NCBI GenBank assembly: GCA_902513955.1
Contig: CABXOW010000001.1
Span: 1 to 44,277 of the forward strand
DNA length: 44,277 bases
Reading direction: 5' to 3'
Source of the DNA: an uncultured Pelagibacteraceae bacterium
GTDB lineage: Bacteria > Pseudomonadota > Alphaproteobacteria > Pelagibacterales > Pelagibacteraceae
Part shown: positions 1 through 8,844 of the stretch, in pieces
Numbering within the stretch: position 1 is the stretch's first letter
How the letters are laid out: each line of letters begins with the position of its first letter
Program-made: the position numbers and the translations under genes
The notes under the pieces: model-generated
Seen by the model: only the letters and a program-made list of their open reading frames with translations
Databases searched by the model: none
What the model was told of the DNA's origin: nothing

Positions 1-1
1 T

Positions 2-850
2 CTAATTAGATTTTCTTAAAATATAAATAAATATAAATCCTGTAATATACATTATTAACGCATATGCTGCTGTTGGAACCATATAAGCTACATCGTTAAA
101 CATTAAAGTTGCAACAAAAACTGCTAAAGTTCCATTTTGTAAACCGCACTCTAAAGAAATACACTTTCTTTGCGCCATACCAGTTACAAATTTTTTTGCT
201 ATAAAATAGGCTAAAGTCATCATTATAACATTAAGAATTAATACTGCTAAACCGGCTTGAGCAAGATAATTAAAAATATTGTTTCTTTCTTCAATCCATA
301 TAGCTGCAAAAACAATTATAAATAATAAACCTGTAGTTTTATTTATTAAATTAATTTTAGAAGTAATAAAATTTTCTGCAAAACCTCTTATTACCATACC
401 AAGAATAACTGGGACTGTTACAACTAAAGCCATCTTTAAAGCGATACCAGTCATTGAAATGTCTGGTGATATACTGGTAGCTCCCAACAAATTTGCTGAA
501 GTTAAAACTATAAATGGTACCGAAATAATACTTAATAAACTCATTATTGCTGTTAAAGATATTGATAAAGCAACATCACCATTTGCAAATTTTGTTAAAA
601 CATTTGAGGTTACCCCTCCAGGTGCTGCAGCAATTATCATTAATCCTAAAGCAATTTCTAAAGGCAACTTAAGTATTAAAATTAATATGTAAGCTACAAC
701 TGGTAAAAGAATTAATTGACAAATAAATCCTACTACAAAATCATTTGGATTTCTTAATACTCTTGTGAAATCTTTAACTGAAAGTCCAAGACCTAAGCCA
801 AGCATAATCAAAGCAAGAGCTATTGGTGCTATCTTGGTGACTATTTCCAT
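2..850 (-). CDS. BASS-family (bile acid:sodium symporter-like) transporter
   Basis: This 282-residue protein is almost entirely hydrophobic, with about nine or ten membrane segments, and has the length of the bile acid:Na+ symporter (BASS) family. Typical traits are the N-terminal LGLGLSVKDF segment and the AAAPGGVTSN motif near residues 74-83; the latter is the glycine- and proline-rich crossover region that binds sodium and substrate. A second family hallmark, ECGLQNGTLAVF, lies near residue 235. The frame closes with a stop at bases 2-4, so the gene is complete. BASS proteins import organic anions (bile acids, pyruvate, pantoate and others) with sodium; the substrate cannot be read from sequence. 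It is divergent from the ABC operon beginning at 1015, with a 164-base spacer. Confidence 0.85.
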   Translation of the reverse strand: MEIVTKIAPIALALIMLGLGLGLSVKDFTRVLRNPNDFVVGFICQLILLPVVAYILILILKLPLEIALGLMIIAAAPGGVTSNVLTKFANGDVALSISLTAIMSLLSIISVPFIVLTSANLLGATSISPDISMTGIALKMALVVTVPVILGMVIRGFAENFITSKINLINKTTGLLFIIVFAAIWIEERNNIFNYLAQAGLAVLILNVIMMTLAYFIAKKFVTGMAQRKCISLECGLQNGTLAVFVATLMFNDVAYMVPTAAYALIMYITGFIFIYILRKSN

Positions 851-948
851 TTTAAATTTACCCTTAGTATAACTAAAATATATTAACCAGTAGTTTAATT
901 TAAATCTATAAAATAAATTTAAAACCTACAATTGTATTTAAGAAAAAA

Positions 949-976
949 TTGATAACAATTATTAACAATCCATAAT
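949..976 (+). promoter_or_regulatory. Candidate sigma-70 promoter for the AfuA-like ABC operon
   Basis: A TTGATA -35 box (949-954) and a CATAAT -10 box (971-976) sit 16 bases apart, about 38 bases before the start codon at 1015. They lie in an imperfect dyad (TTGATAA ... TTAACAA, 949-968) that could also be an operator. The translation start is preceded by AGAGAGGAAA. The AT-rich background makes chance matches common. Confidence 0.35.
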
Positions 977-1014
977 AAAATTTTAGAATAAATATAAACA
1001 TTAGAGAGGAAATA

Positions 1015-2052
1015 ATGAAAAATATAATGAAACTAGCTTCAATTGCTTTGGTTCTTTTATTTACATTGTTCGGTTTAACAAACAAGGCTTCAGCTGCAAA
1101 ACTAACTTTATATTGCAGTGTGGAAATTGATGTTTGTGAAATGCTGGAACAAGCTTATGAAAAAGAAACAGGCACTAAAGTTGCAATGACAAGAGCAAGT
1201 AGTGGTGAAACTTTTGCTAAAATAAAAGCAGAGTCATCAAATCCTAAAGGAGATGTTTGGTTTGGTGGAACAGGTGATCCACATCTTACAGCTGCTCAGG
1301 AAAATCTTACTGAAGAATATAAATCATCTCATTTTAATGATTTATTGCCAGCAGCTCAAAATCAAGCGAAAAATGCAAACTATAAATCTGTAGGTATTTA
1401 TGTTGGTGCATTAGGCTTTGGTTATAATAAAGAACTTTTAGCAAAAAAAGGTCTTCCAGCTCCTAAATCATGGATGGATTTAACCAAACCTATTTATAAA
1501 GGTGAAATCCAAGTAGCAAATCCAAATTCTTCTGGAACTGCTTACACAACCTTAGCAACAATTCTTCAAATTTTTGGAGAAGACAAAGGTTGGGATTATA
1601 TGAAAGCACTTCATCTTAATATAAATACTTATACTAAGTCTGGTTCTGCTCCAATTAAAGCAACTGGTAGAGGTGAAAATTTAATAGGTATTTGTTTTCA
1701 ACACGATGGTGTGAAACAAACTAAAAAAGGTTTACCTGTTGTAACTGTTTCTCCCGCTGAAGGAACTGGTTATGAAGTAGGTTCTATGAGTATTATTGCT
1801 GGTGCAAGAAATATGAAGGAAGCTAAAAAGTTTTATGACTGGGCTTTAAGTCCTGCAATACAAACTATGGTTTTCACTTCAGGAAAATCTTTGCAAGTGC
1901 CATCTAACACTAAAGCACAAGCTGATCCTGATGCTCCAGATTTATCAACTATAAACTTAATTGATTATAACTTTAAAGTTTATGGAGATAAAAGCACTAG
2001 AGCGAGCCTATTATCTAAATGGGATAACGACGTATCTGTAATTCCTAGATAA
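1015..2052 (+). CDS. ABC transporter periplasmic binding protein, AfuA-like (hexose-phosphate or ferric type)
   Basis: This is a periplasmic solute-binding protein of 345 residues. It has a signal peptide (residues 1-28, ending ASAA) and the NPKGDVWFGGTGDPHL block (residues 76-91) typical of the AfuA/FbpA group in COG1840. Such proteins are often labelled Fe3+ binders. It has no adjacent Tyr-Tyr pair, the iron-binding feature of FbpA and FutA. Residues H230, D231 and E254 align at a constant offset of 25 with the sugar-contacting residues I recall for Actinobacillus AfuA (H205, D206, E229), which binds hexose phosphates. I therefore favour a sugar-phosphate substrate, by inference. C34 and C41 could form a disulfide. 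It is the first gene of a three-gene operon and has a good ribosome binding site. Confidence 0.8.
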   Translation: MKNIMKLASIALVLLFTLFGLTNKASAAKLTLYCSVEIDVCEMLEQAYEKETGTKVAMTRASSGETFAKIKAESSNPKGDVWFGGTGDPHLTAAQENLTEEYKSSHFNDLLPAAQNQAKNANYKSVGIYVGALGFGYNKELLAKKGLPAPKSWMDLTKPIYKGEIQVANPNSSGTAYTTLATILQIFGEDKGWDYMKALHLNINTYTKSGSAPIKATGRGENLIGICFQHDGVKQTKKGLPVVTVSPAEGTGYEVGSMSIIAGARNMKEAKKFYDWALSPAIQTMVFTSGKSLQVPSNTKAQADPDAPDLSTINLIDYNFKVYGDKSTRASLLSKWDNDVSVIPR

Positions 2053-2062
2053 TATAGGAATT
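2040..2062 (+). promoter_or_regulatory. Hairpin spanning the binding-protein stop and permease ribosome binding site
   Basis: AATTCCTA (2040-2047) and TAGGAATT (2055-2062) form a perfect 8-bp stem with a 7-base loop. The loop and left arm contain the end and stop codon of the binding-protein gene. The right arm contains the AGGA that would serve the permease start at 2064. This suggests translational coupling, or damping of permease synthesis relative to the binding protein. Confidence 0.5.
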
Positions 2063-2063
2063 A

Positions 2064-4262
2064 ATGAGAGGACTCGTTACCTGTTGGATGCTCATAGGAG
2101 GATTGGGTTTCCTAATCTTTCCTTGGTATGTAACGGGTGACGGGTTTTTCTCAATTAACTGGATATTAGAATATTCTTTAGAAGATTACGGTTCTGTACT
2201 ACCTCAAGTATTTATAAATAAAAAGTATTGGCTTTTACCTTTAACTATTCCTCTATTTTTTCCCTTAACAACATTAAAATTAACCCAAAATAATCCTCTA
2301 TATTCTAAAATTTTTTTATACTCAGGATTAATTGGTTTTTTTTATTTTTTTCTTCAAGGATTTTCAATTGGTATTAGAGGATGGAATTTTGAAATTTTTC
2401 AATCTATTTTTGGTGATGTAGAAAATCAGTTTGGTGTAGGATCTGGTGCGGTTTTGACATGCTGTACATTCATATTTTATATTACACACGGTCTATCTTC
2501 TCGTGGATGGCTAAATGGTGATAATTTTATCGTTGGAAGTATTGGAAGTATTATTATTTTGGTTTCTACATTTGTATTTTTTCCAATTTTTAGAATGTTT
2601 GCAGTTGCCTTTAAAGGAACTGAAGGAGGTTATGAAATTAGTAATTTTTCAGACAAAATATTTAATAAAGGAATTTGGGGGTTAGATTGTACTTATAGTG
2701 ATTATGCTTGTGGAGTTTTTTGGAACACTGTTACCATGGGAACCCTTACTGCATTTTCGTCAACAGTTTTAGGATTAGCTTTTGCTCTTTTAATAGCAAG
2801 AACCAGTTTCAAATTTAAAAAAACAATAAGAATATTATCTGTTTTGCCGATAATCACTCCACCGTTTGTAATTGGTTTAGCGATAATAATTTTATTTGGA
2901 AGAACTGGTGTAGTAAGTACTTTTCTTGAATGGGCATTTAATATTGAGCCTTCTAGATGGATTTATGGTTTACCAGGAATATGGTTTGCACAAACACTTG
3001 CTTTCACCCCTATTGCTTTTCTAATCTTAATTGGAGTTGTGGAAAGTGTTAGCCCATCAATGGAAGAAGCCTCTCAAACATTGAGAGCTTCTAAATGGCA
3101 AGTTTTTAAAACTGTTACACTACCACTAATGAGACCAGGTATAGCAAATGCATTCTTAATTGGATTTATTGAAAGCTTAGCGGACTTTGGTAACCCCTTA
3201 GTATTAGGAGCAGAATATGATGTCTTATCTACTGAAATATTTTTTGCAATTGTTGGTGCACAATACGATGAAACTAAAGCAGCAATATTAGCAATGATTT
3301 TGTTATCAGTAGTTCTTGTAATATTTTATCTTCAAAATCAATGGTTAGGAAAAAAATCTTATATTTCAATTTCCGGTAAAGGTGATAGCGGAGTGCATCC
3401 TGAGCTTCCAAAAAAAACAAAATGGGTAATTTATTCAACCGTACTTCCTTGGGCATTAATGACTTTTATTATCTATTTGATGATTATGTTTGGTGGTTTT
3501 GTTGAAATGTGGGGTGTTGACCATAGTTTTACCTTAAAACATTATATTGAAGCATTTAGCATTGATTGGGTAAAAGAAAGAGGATTATTGTGGACTGGTA
3601 CTGCATGGAATTCTTTTAATACAACATTTACGATAGCAATAATTTCTGCTTTACCAACAGCTGCAATAGGAATTTTAACAGCCTATTTACTGACAAGACA
3701 TAAGTTCAGAGGAAAAAATGCCTTTGAATTTGGTACTATGTTAAGCTTTGCAATACCTGGTAGTGTTATTGGAGTAAGTTACGTTTTTGCTTTTAATGTT
3801 CCTCCTCTTGAATTGACGGGAACAGGAATAATTCTAGTAATTGCTTTTGTATTCAGAAATATGCCGGTTGGGGTAAGGGCAGGAATAGCTGCAATGAACC
3901 AGCTAGATCCTCATTTAGATGAAGCATCATCAACTTTAAATGCATCCAGTTCTCAAACATTTAGAAATATAATTCTTCCATTGCTTAAACCAGCTATTAC
4001 TGCATCATTAGTTTTTAGTTTTGTAAGAGCTATGACAGCAATTAGTGCTGTTATCTTCCTTGTAAGTGCCAATTATGACTTGGCTGTTTCTTACATTTTA
4101 GGAAGATTAGAAAATAACGATTATGGTCTAGCAATAGTATATTCATCTGCATTAATAGTTGTTATGTTGTTTACAATTTTACTTATGCAATTAATAATAG
4201 GCCAACGTAAATTAGGAAGAAGAGATCAAACTGCAGGGATTTTGCAAGGAAACTTAGGATAA
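2064..4262 (+). CDS. ABC transporter permease, fused double-domain (AfuB/SfuB type)
   Basis: A 732-residue integral membrane protein with two ABC-importer permease domains in one chain. Each carries an EAA-type loop that contacts the ATPase: EEASQTLRASKWQVFKTVTLP in the first half, near residue 335, and DEASSTLNASSSQTFRNIILP in the second, near residue 620. An extra N-terminal region of about four membrane segments (residues 1-190) precedes the first domain. Fused permeases of this size are usual for the Sfu/Afu class, where one polypeptide replaces a homodimer or heterodimer. The gene starts 11 bases after the binding-protein stop and overlaps the ATPase start by one base (TAATG), so all three genes are very likely co-transcribed. 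Confidence 0.88.
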   Translation: MRGLVTCWMLIGGLGFLIFPWYVTGDGFFSINWILEYSLEDYGSVLPQVFINKKYWLLPLTIPLFFPLTTLKLTQNNPLYSKIFLYSGLIGFFYFFLQGFSIGIRGWNFEIFQSIFGDVENQFGVGSGAVLTCCTFIFYITHGLSSRGWLNGDNFIVGSIGSIIILVSTFVFFPIFRMFAVAFKGTEGGYEISNFSDKIFNKGIWGLDCTYSDYACGVFWNTVTMGTLTAFSSTVLGLAFALLIARTSFKFKKTIRILSVLPIITPPFVIGLAIIILFGRTGVVSTFLEWAFNIEPSRWIYGLPGIWFAQTLAFTPIAFLILIGVVESVSPSMEEASQTLRASKWQVFKTVTLPLMRPGIANAFLIGFIESLADFGNPLVLGAEYDVLSTEIFFAIVGAQYDETKAAILAMILLSVVLVIFYLQNQWLGKKSYISISGKGDSGVHPELPKKTKWVIYSTVLPWALMTFIIYLMIMFGGFVEMWGVDHSFTLKHYIEAFSIDWVKERGLLWTGTAWNSFNTTFTIAIISALPTAAIGILTAYLLTRHKFRGKNAFEFGTMLSFAIPGSVIGVSYVFAFNVPPLELTGTGIILVIAFVFRNMPVGVRAGIAAMNQLDPHLDEASSTLNASSSQTFRNIILPLLKPAITASLVFSFVRAMTAISAVIFLVSANYDLAVSYILGRLENNDYGLAIVYSSALIVVMLFTILLMQLIIGQRKLGRRDQTAGILQGNLG

Positions 4263-5317
4263 TGAAAAAAGCTGAAGTAAAATTTGAAAATATTACAAAA
4301 AAATTTAATGAGACTGTAGCTGTAGACAGTATAAGTTGTATTTTTGAAGCCGGAACATTAACAACTTTGCTTGGTCCATCTGGATGTGGAAAAACTACAT
4401 CATTAAGAATAATTGCAGGACTTGAAAGAGCTACTGAAGGAAAAATTTTAGTCGATAATGAGGACGTTACTATATTACCAGCAACCGACAGAGATGTTTC
4501 AATGGTTTTTCAATCTTATGCTTTATTCCCACACATGAGTGTTATTGAAAATGTTTCTTATGGGTTAAAAATGATCAATGTAAATAAAGAAGAATATATT
4601 GAAAAAGCTTTAGATACTTTAAAATTAGTAAACCTAGAGGGATATGAAAATAGAATGCCATCAGAATTATCTGGTGGCCAACAACAAAGGGTAGCTGTAG
4701 CACGAGCTATTGTTTTAAAACCTAAAGTATTGTTATTTGATGAACCTCTTTCAAATTTAGATGCAAAACTTAGAAGACAAGTTCGTGAAGATATTAGAGA
4801 GATTCAACAAAAGCTTGGAGTAACAACTATTTATGTAACACATGATCAGGAAGAAGCTTTAGCTATCTCAGATAAAGTCATAGTTATGAATAAAGCAGTG
4901 ATTGCACAACAAGGAAGTCCTAAAGACCTTTATAATTTTCCAAAAAATAAATTTGTTGCTAATTTTATTGGTGATGCAAATGTTGTTAAAGCTGAAATAA
5001 TTAACAAACAATTAAACACTTATGAGATAAAACTGGCTGAAATGAACATAAAAATTGAGAGTGATAAAAATATGAATAATTCAGTTTCAGTGGCTTTGAG
5101 ACCTGAAAAAATTATGATTGAAACAACCAATAACAATAACTGTATTCATGCAACTATAAATAATGCTTCTTTTGTTGGTAGCAACTATCAATACATATTA
5201 AATTCTAAAATAGGAAAATTGTACGTTATTTCAAGTGATACAAATGATGTGTTTAATGTTGGTGAAGAAGTATTTTTAAGCATAAATGAAAAAGATATTA
5301 AAGTACTTATCGATTAA
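4262..5317 (+). CDS. ABC transporter ATPase (AfuC/SfuC/PotA class)
   Basis: This 351-residue cytoplasmic ATPase powers the importer encoded just upstream. Visible motifs are Walker A GPSGCGKTT (38-46), Q-loop Q84, signature LSGGQ (136-140), Walker B LLFDEP (157-162) and H-loop H194. The C-terminal ~110 residues form the TOBE-like domain, including the phrase VALRPEKI that is common in this class. The start codon overlaps the permease stop by one base. The 3' end overlaps the convergent hydrolase gene by 11 bases. Family membership (CUT1/Fe/polyamine-type ATPases) is secure; substrate must be inferred from the binding protein. Confidence 0.9.
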   Translation: MKKAEVKFENITKKFNETVAVDSISCIFEAGTLTTLLGPSGCGKTTSLRIIAGLERATEGKILVDNEDVTILPATDRDVSMVFQSYALFPHMSVIENVSYGLKMINVNKEEYIEKALDTLKLVNLEGYENRMPSELSGGQQQRVAVARAIVLKPKVLLFDEPLSNLDAKLRRQVREDIREIQQKLGVTTIYVTHDQEEALAISDKVIVMNKAVIAQQGSPKDLYNFPKNKFVANFIGDANVVKAEIINKQLNTYEIKLAEMNIKIESDKNMNNSVSVALRPEKIMIETTNNNNCIHATINNASFVGSNYQYILNSKIGKLYVISSDTNDVFNVGEEVFLSINEKDIKVLID

Positions 5318-6488
5318 TCTGACCACCAGATTTATCATAAGGATTATATTTTAAACTTCTTAAAAATTTTCTAATATCATTAACAAGTAGATCTGGCTTT
5401 TCTAAAGCTGCAAAGTGACCACCGGCTGGCATTTCAGTCCATTGATGAATATTAAATAATCTCTCAACATATGATCTTGGTGGCCATTCAGACATTTCAG
5501 CAGGAAATATCGCTGCAGCTGTTGGAATTTCTATCTTTTTAAAATTTTTTGGGAAAAACCTTCCACCCTCTTCTCTTCTTCCATAATAAATCCAAGATGC
5601 TGTATCAAAGGTTTTAGTTAAAATATAAACCATAATATTTGCCAGCAATTTATCTTTTGAATAAACGCTCTCAATTTTGTTGTTTTTTAAGTCAGACCAA
5701 GCATGCATTTTTTCAATTATCCAAGCCGCTATCCCAACAGGGCTATCCATCATTCCATAACTTAAAGTTTGAGGCTTAGTTGCTTGTTGAGTTCTATATC
5801 CATCTTGCATAATTTGATCTTTATCAAATCTTATTTGCCAATCTTTTTCTTCAGCAGATTGAGGGCCATCTGGGTGGCGCATAGTAAGACAATTTATATG
5901 AATAGCTTTACAAAACTTGGAATGATCGTAACCAATCCAGTTTGCAATAGTAGCTCCCCAATCACCACCTTGAGCAATGTAATTTTTATATTCAAGATTT
6001 TCAGTCATGAGTTTGTTAAATATTTTAGCCATTTTTCTTGGACCAAGAGGTTTGGATGGCTTACTAGAAAAACCAAATCCAGGCAATGAAGGAACTACTA
6101 CGTCAAAAGAGTTTTTTTTATTTCCTCCAAATTTTTCAGGATGAGCAAGTTTTTCAATAATGTCTAAAAATTCAACAACAGATCCTGGCCAGCCATGCAT
6201 TAGCAGTAATGGAACAGAATTTGGGTTACTTCCTTTTTCTTTAATAAAATGAATTTCTTCTCCATCTATACTTGTAGTAAAGTTTGAAAATTTATTAAGT
6301 TCTGATTCGTGTTTACTCCAATTAAAATCTTTAATCCAATAATCGCACAACTCTTTTAAATAACCTTTATTGGTTCCATGATCCCAACTTTCTAAATTAG
6401 CTATAGAGTCCCAAGGATAGTCTTTTACTTTTTGATAAATCAAAGATATTTCTTTTTTAGTAAAATTAATGTTGAATTCTTTAATCAT
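5307..6488 (-). CDS. Epoxide hydrolase-like alpha/beta hydrolase with EHN domain
   Basis: A 393-residue protein with the two-part layout of microsomal-type epoxide hydrolases: an N-terminal EHN domain (about 1-110) followed by an alpha/beta-hydrolase fold. The oxyanion motif HGWPG is at 98-102. The nucleophile is D176 in GGDWGA, an aspartate as expected for epoxide hydrolases rather than the serine of esterases. The likely catalytic histidine is H358 in AGGHFAALE, and tyrosines at 301-302 could be epoxide-opening residues. Members open epoxides to diols, but many in bacteria are of unknown substrate. It runs against the ABC operon, sharing 11 bases at the 3' ends, and is divergent from the phosphotransacetylase gene. 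Confidence 0.8.
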   Translation of the reverse strand: MIKEFNINFTKKEISLIYQKVKDYPWDSIANLESWDHGTNKGYLKELCDYWIKDFNWSKHESELNKFSNFTTSIDGEEIHFIKEKGSNPNSVPLLLMHGWPGSVVEFLDIIEKLAHPEKFGGNKKNSFDVVVPSLPGFGFSSKPSKPLGPRKMAKIFNKLMTENLEYKNYIAQGGDWGATIANWIGYDHSKFCKAIHINCLTMRHPDGPQSAEEKDWQIRFDKDQIMQDGYRTQQATKPQTLSYGMMDSPVGIAAWIIEKMHAWSDLKNNKIESVYSKDKLLANIMVYILTKTFDTASWIYYGRREEGGRFFPKNFKKIEIPTAAAIFPAEMSEWPPRSYVERLFNIHQWTEMPAGGHFAALEKPDLLVNDIRKFLRSLKYNPYDKSGGQINR

Positions 6489-6560
6489 TTAATAAAATTT
6501 AATATTTAAAATAATAAAATCTACTATATACATTTTAAAATTTAATTATAATCATTGTTT

Positions 6561-7472
6561 ATGCTTTCAAATAAAGAAATTATATGTCCAAACAACCTGT
6601 TAGATGAGGCACACAAAAAAAAAGGCGTTAAGGTTGCAGTTGTTAATGCAGGAAAACCATTACCTATGCTTTCAGTTCAAGATGCAGTTAATGAAAATTT
6701 AATTGAACCCATTTTTATTGGAAACAAAAAAGAAATTTTAAAATGTGCAGAAGATTTAAAGTGGGATATCTCACAATATGAAATTATTGATGAACCTGTT
6801 GAAAACAAAACTGCAAAAATAGCAGCAAAACTTGCTAGTGAAGATAAAGTAAAAATTATTGTTAAAGGTCATATCCATACAGATATTTTAATGAAAGAAG
6901 TTCTTAAACGAGAATATAATTTATTAGGTAAAACTCGATTAAGTCATATATGGCATATGACAATTGAAAAAGATGATAAACCTTTAATTATTACTGATGG
7001 AGCTTTAAATGTGCTACCAAATATAAAAACTAAAATGCATATACTTAAAAATGTAATTAATTTTTCCAACAGAATTGGAATAACTAGACCAAAAGTTGCT
7101 GTTTTATCTGCTACAGAAGAAGTTTTAGACAGTGTTCCAAGTTCTTTGGATGCTGCTGAATTAACTAAATTATCAAAAGATGAAAATTTAGAAGCAGACG
7201 TTTTTGGACCTCTTGCATTTGATAATAGTATTTCAAAAAAATCAGCAGGAATAAAAGGAATTAAAAATTCAGTAGCAGGTGATGCTGATGTATTGTTGGT
7301 CCCTAGTGTAGAAACTGGAAATGGTTTAGTTAAGATGATGATTTATTTTATGGGTGCTTGTGCAGCTGGAGTTGTTTTAGGTGGAAAAGTACCAGTTGTA
7401 ATAACCAGTAGATCCGATGAAGCTCAAGCAAGATTAGCTTCTATTGCAGCTGCTGTGGTTGCCCTAGATTAA
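6561..7472 (+). CDS. Phosphate acetyl/butyryl-transferase family protein
   Basis: A 303-residue single-domain member of the phosphotransacetylase family, which interconverts acyl-CoA and acyl phosphate. The C-terminal region carries family signatures: FGPLAFDNS near residue 215 and a glycine-rich ending (LVPSVETGNGLVKMM, then GACAAGVVLGGKVPVV). It is shorter than E. coli Pta and resembles the short Pta/Ptb enzymes, so acetyl versus butyryl specificity is not settled. A TTG two codons upstream (6555) is also open, but I prefer the ATG at 6561. Neither has a clear ribosome binding site. No acetate kinase is in the window. The next gene is an HpsN-like dehydrogenase, and a phosphotransacetylase would fit a sulfonate route that yields acetyl phosphate, but the genes for that route are not seen here. 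Confidence 0.8.
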   Translation: MLSNKEIICPNNLLDEAHKKKGVKVAVVNAGKPLPMLSVQDAVNENLIEPIFIGNKKEILKCAEDLKWDISQYEIIDEPVENKTAKIAAKLASEDKVKIIVKGHIHTDILMKEVLKREYNLLGKTRLSHIWHMTIEKDDKPLIITDGALNVLPNIKTKMHILKNVINFSNRIGITRPKVAVLSATEEVLDSVPSSLDAAELTKLSKDENLEADVFGPLAFDNSISKKSAGIKGIKNSVAGDADVLLVPSVETGNGLVKMMIYFMGACAAGVVLGGKVPVVITSRSDEAQARLASIAAAVVALD

Positions 7473-7557
7473 TTCTAAGTTAGCTATTAAATTTAAATTA
7501 TTGAATAAAAATCATTTATACTTTATTAAATAAATCTCAAAAAAAAGGAAATAATCA

Positions 7558-8844
7558 ATGGCAATACAGTATTTAAAAAAATCACCAAAGACATCATCTA
7601 CTGATGATACTAAAACAAGAGAAATAGTTGAAGGAATTTTAAAAGATATAGAAAAAACTAAAGAAGAAGGATGTAAAGAATTTTCTAAAAAATTTGATAA
7701 ATACGAAGGTGATGTTGTTGTATCCAAAGAAAAAATTGAAGAAATAAAAAAAAACTTAGATCAAAAAACTAAAGATGATATTCAATTCTCTCATGAAAGA
7801 GTTAGAAAATTTGCTGAAGCTCAATTAAAGAATTATGGACAAGATTTTGAAGTTGAATTATCTGAAGGATTGTTTGCTGGACAAAAATTAATTCCTGTTA
7901 ATACAGCTGGCTGTTACGTACCTGCTGGTAGATATGCACATATAGCTTCAGCGGTAATGAGTGTAACAACTGCAAAAGTTGCGGGTGTAAAAAATATAAT
8001 TGTAGCCAGTTCACCAAAACCTAATGTGGGTGTTCATCCGTCAATTGTTTATACTGCTGATCTTTGTGGTGCTGACTCAATTTTAAACTTGGGTGGTGTA
8101 CAAGCTATTGCTGCAATGACTAATGGTTTATTTGGTAATGCTCCAGCTGATATATTGGTTGGTCCAGGAAACCAATTTGTTGCAGAAGCAAAAAGAATTT
8201 TATTTGGTAAAGTTGGAATTGATTTATTTGCAGGTCCAACAGAAATTGCTGTAATTGCTGATGACAAAGCTGATGAGGAATTAGTAGCAGTTGATCTAGT
8301 CGGTCAAGCAGAACATGGTTATAATTCTCCTGCATGGCTCTATACAACAAGTAAAAGAATTGGTGATTATGTAATTAAAAGAGTTCCAGAGTTGATTGCT
8401 GAACTTCCAGATTTACCTAGAGAAAATGCAGGTGCTGCATGGAGAGATTATGGAGAAGTTATTTTGTGTGATACCGATGAAGAAATGGCAACTATCAGTG
8501 ATGAGTACGCACCTGAGCATTTAGAAGTGCAAACACAAAATTTAGAATGGTTTCATAAAAGATTAAAGAATTATGGATCATTATTTATTGGTGAAGAAAC
8601 TACTGTTGCTTATGGTGATAAATGTTCTGGTACAAACCATATTTTACCTACAAAAGGTGCTGCAAGATATACTGGTGGTTTATTTGTGGGAAAATTTATT
8701 AAAACACTAAGTTTTCAAAGAATGTCTAAAGAATCTACAAAATCTGTTGGGGCTGCTTGTGCTAGAATTTCTAGATACGAAGGTATGGAAGCACATGCAA
8801 GAACAGGGGATGCAAGATTAAGAAAATACGGATTTTCAAATTAA
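7558..8844 (+). CDS. hpsN: HpsN-like sulfopropanediol 3-dehydrogenase (histidinol dehydrogenase superfamily)
   Basis: A 428-residue NAD-dependent dehydrogenase of the HisD superfamily. The zinc and catalytic residues are all present: Q250 and H253 (GQAEH), E320 and H321 (PEHLE), D354 (YGDK) and H413 (EAHAR). Its details fit HpsN better than biosynthetic HisD: CYVPAGRYAH instead of a VPGG motif, AWRDYGEVILC, YGSLFIGEETTVAYGDK, and GMEAHARTGDAR at the end. HpsN oxidises (R)-2,3-dihydroxypropane-1-sulfonate to sulfolactate. No other histidine-synthesis gene is adjacent except a HisN-like phosphatase 19 kb away. The start has AAGGAAA upstream. The 3' end overlaps the convergent ATPase gene by four bases. 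A generic histidinol dehydrogenase label would probably be wrong. Confidence 0.68.
   Translation: MAIQYLKKSPKTSSTDDTKTREIVEGILKDIEKTKEEGCKEFSKKFDKYEGDVVVSKEKIEEIKKNLDQKTKDDIQFSHERVRKFAEAQLKNYGQDFEVELSEGLFAGQKLIPVNTAGCYVPAGRYAHIASAVMSVTTAKVAGVKNIIVASSPKPNVGVHPSIVYTADLCGADSILNLGGVQAIAAMTNGLFGNAPADILVGPGNQFVAEAKRILFGKVGIDLFAGPTEIAVIADDKADEELVAVDLVGQAEHGYNSPAWLYTTSKRIGDYVIKRVPELIAELPDLPRENAGAAWRDYGEVILCDTDEEMATISDEYAPEHLEVQTQNLEWFHKRLKNYGSLFIGEETTVAYGDKCSGTNHILPTKGAARYTGGLFVGKFIKTLSFQRMSKESTKSVGAACARISRYEGMEAHARTGDARLRKYGFSN

Noticed and set aside
279-692. 137-codon open frame opposite the BASS transporter gene
   Set aside because: It lies wholly inside a strong family match on the other strand and its product looks like a mirror of membrane codons, not a protein.
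5769-6089. 106-codon open frame opposite the epoxide hydrolase-like gene
   Set aside because: Antisense to a gene with intact catalytic motifs; no ribosome binding site or family resemblance.
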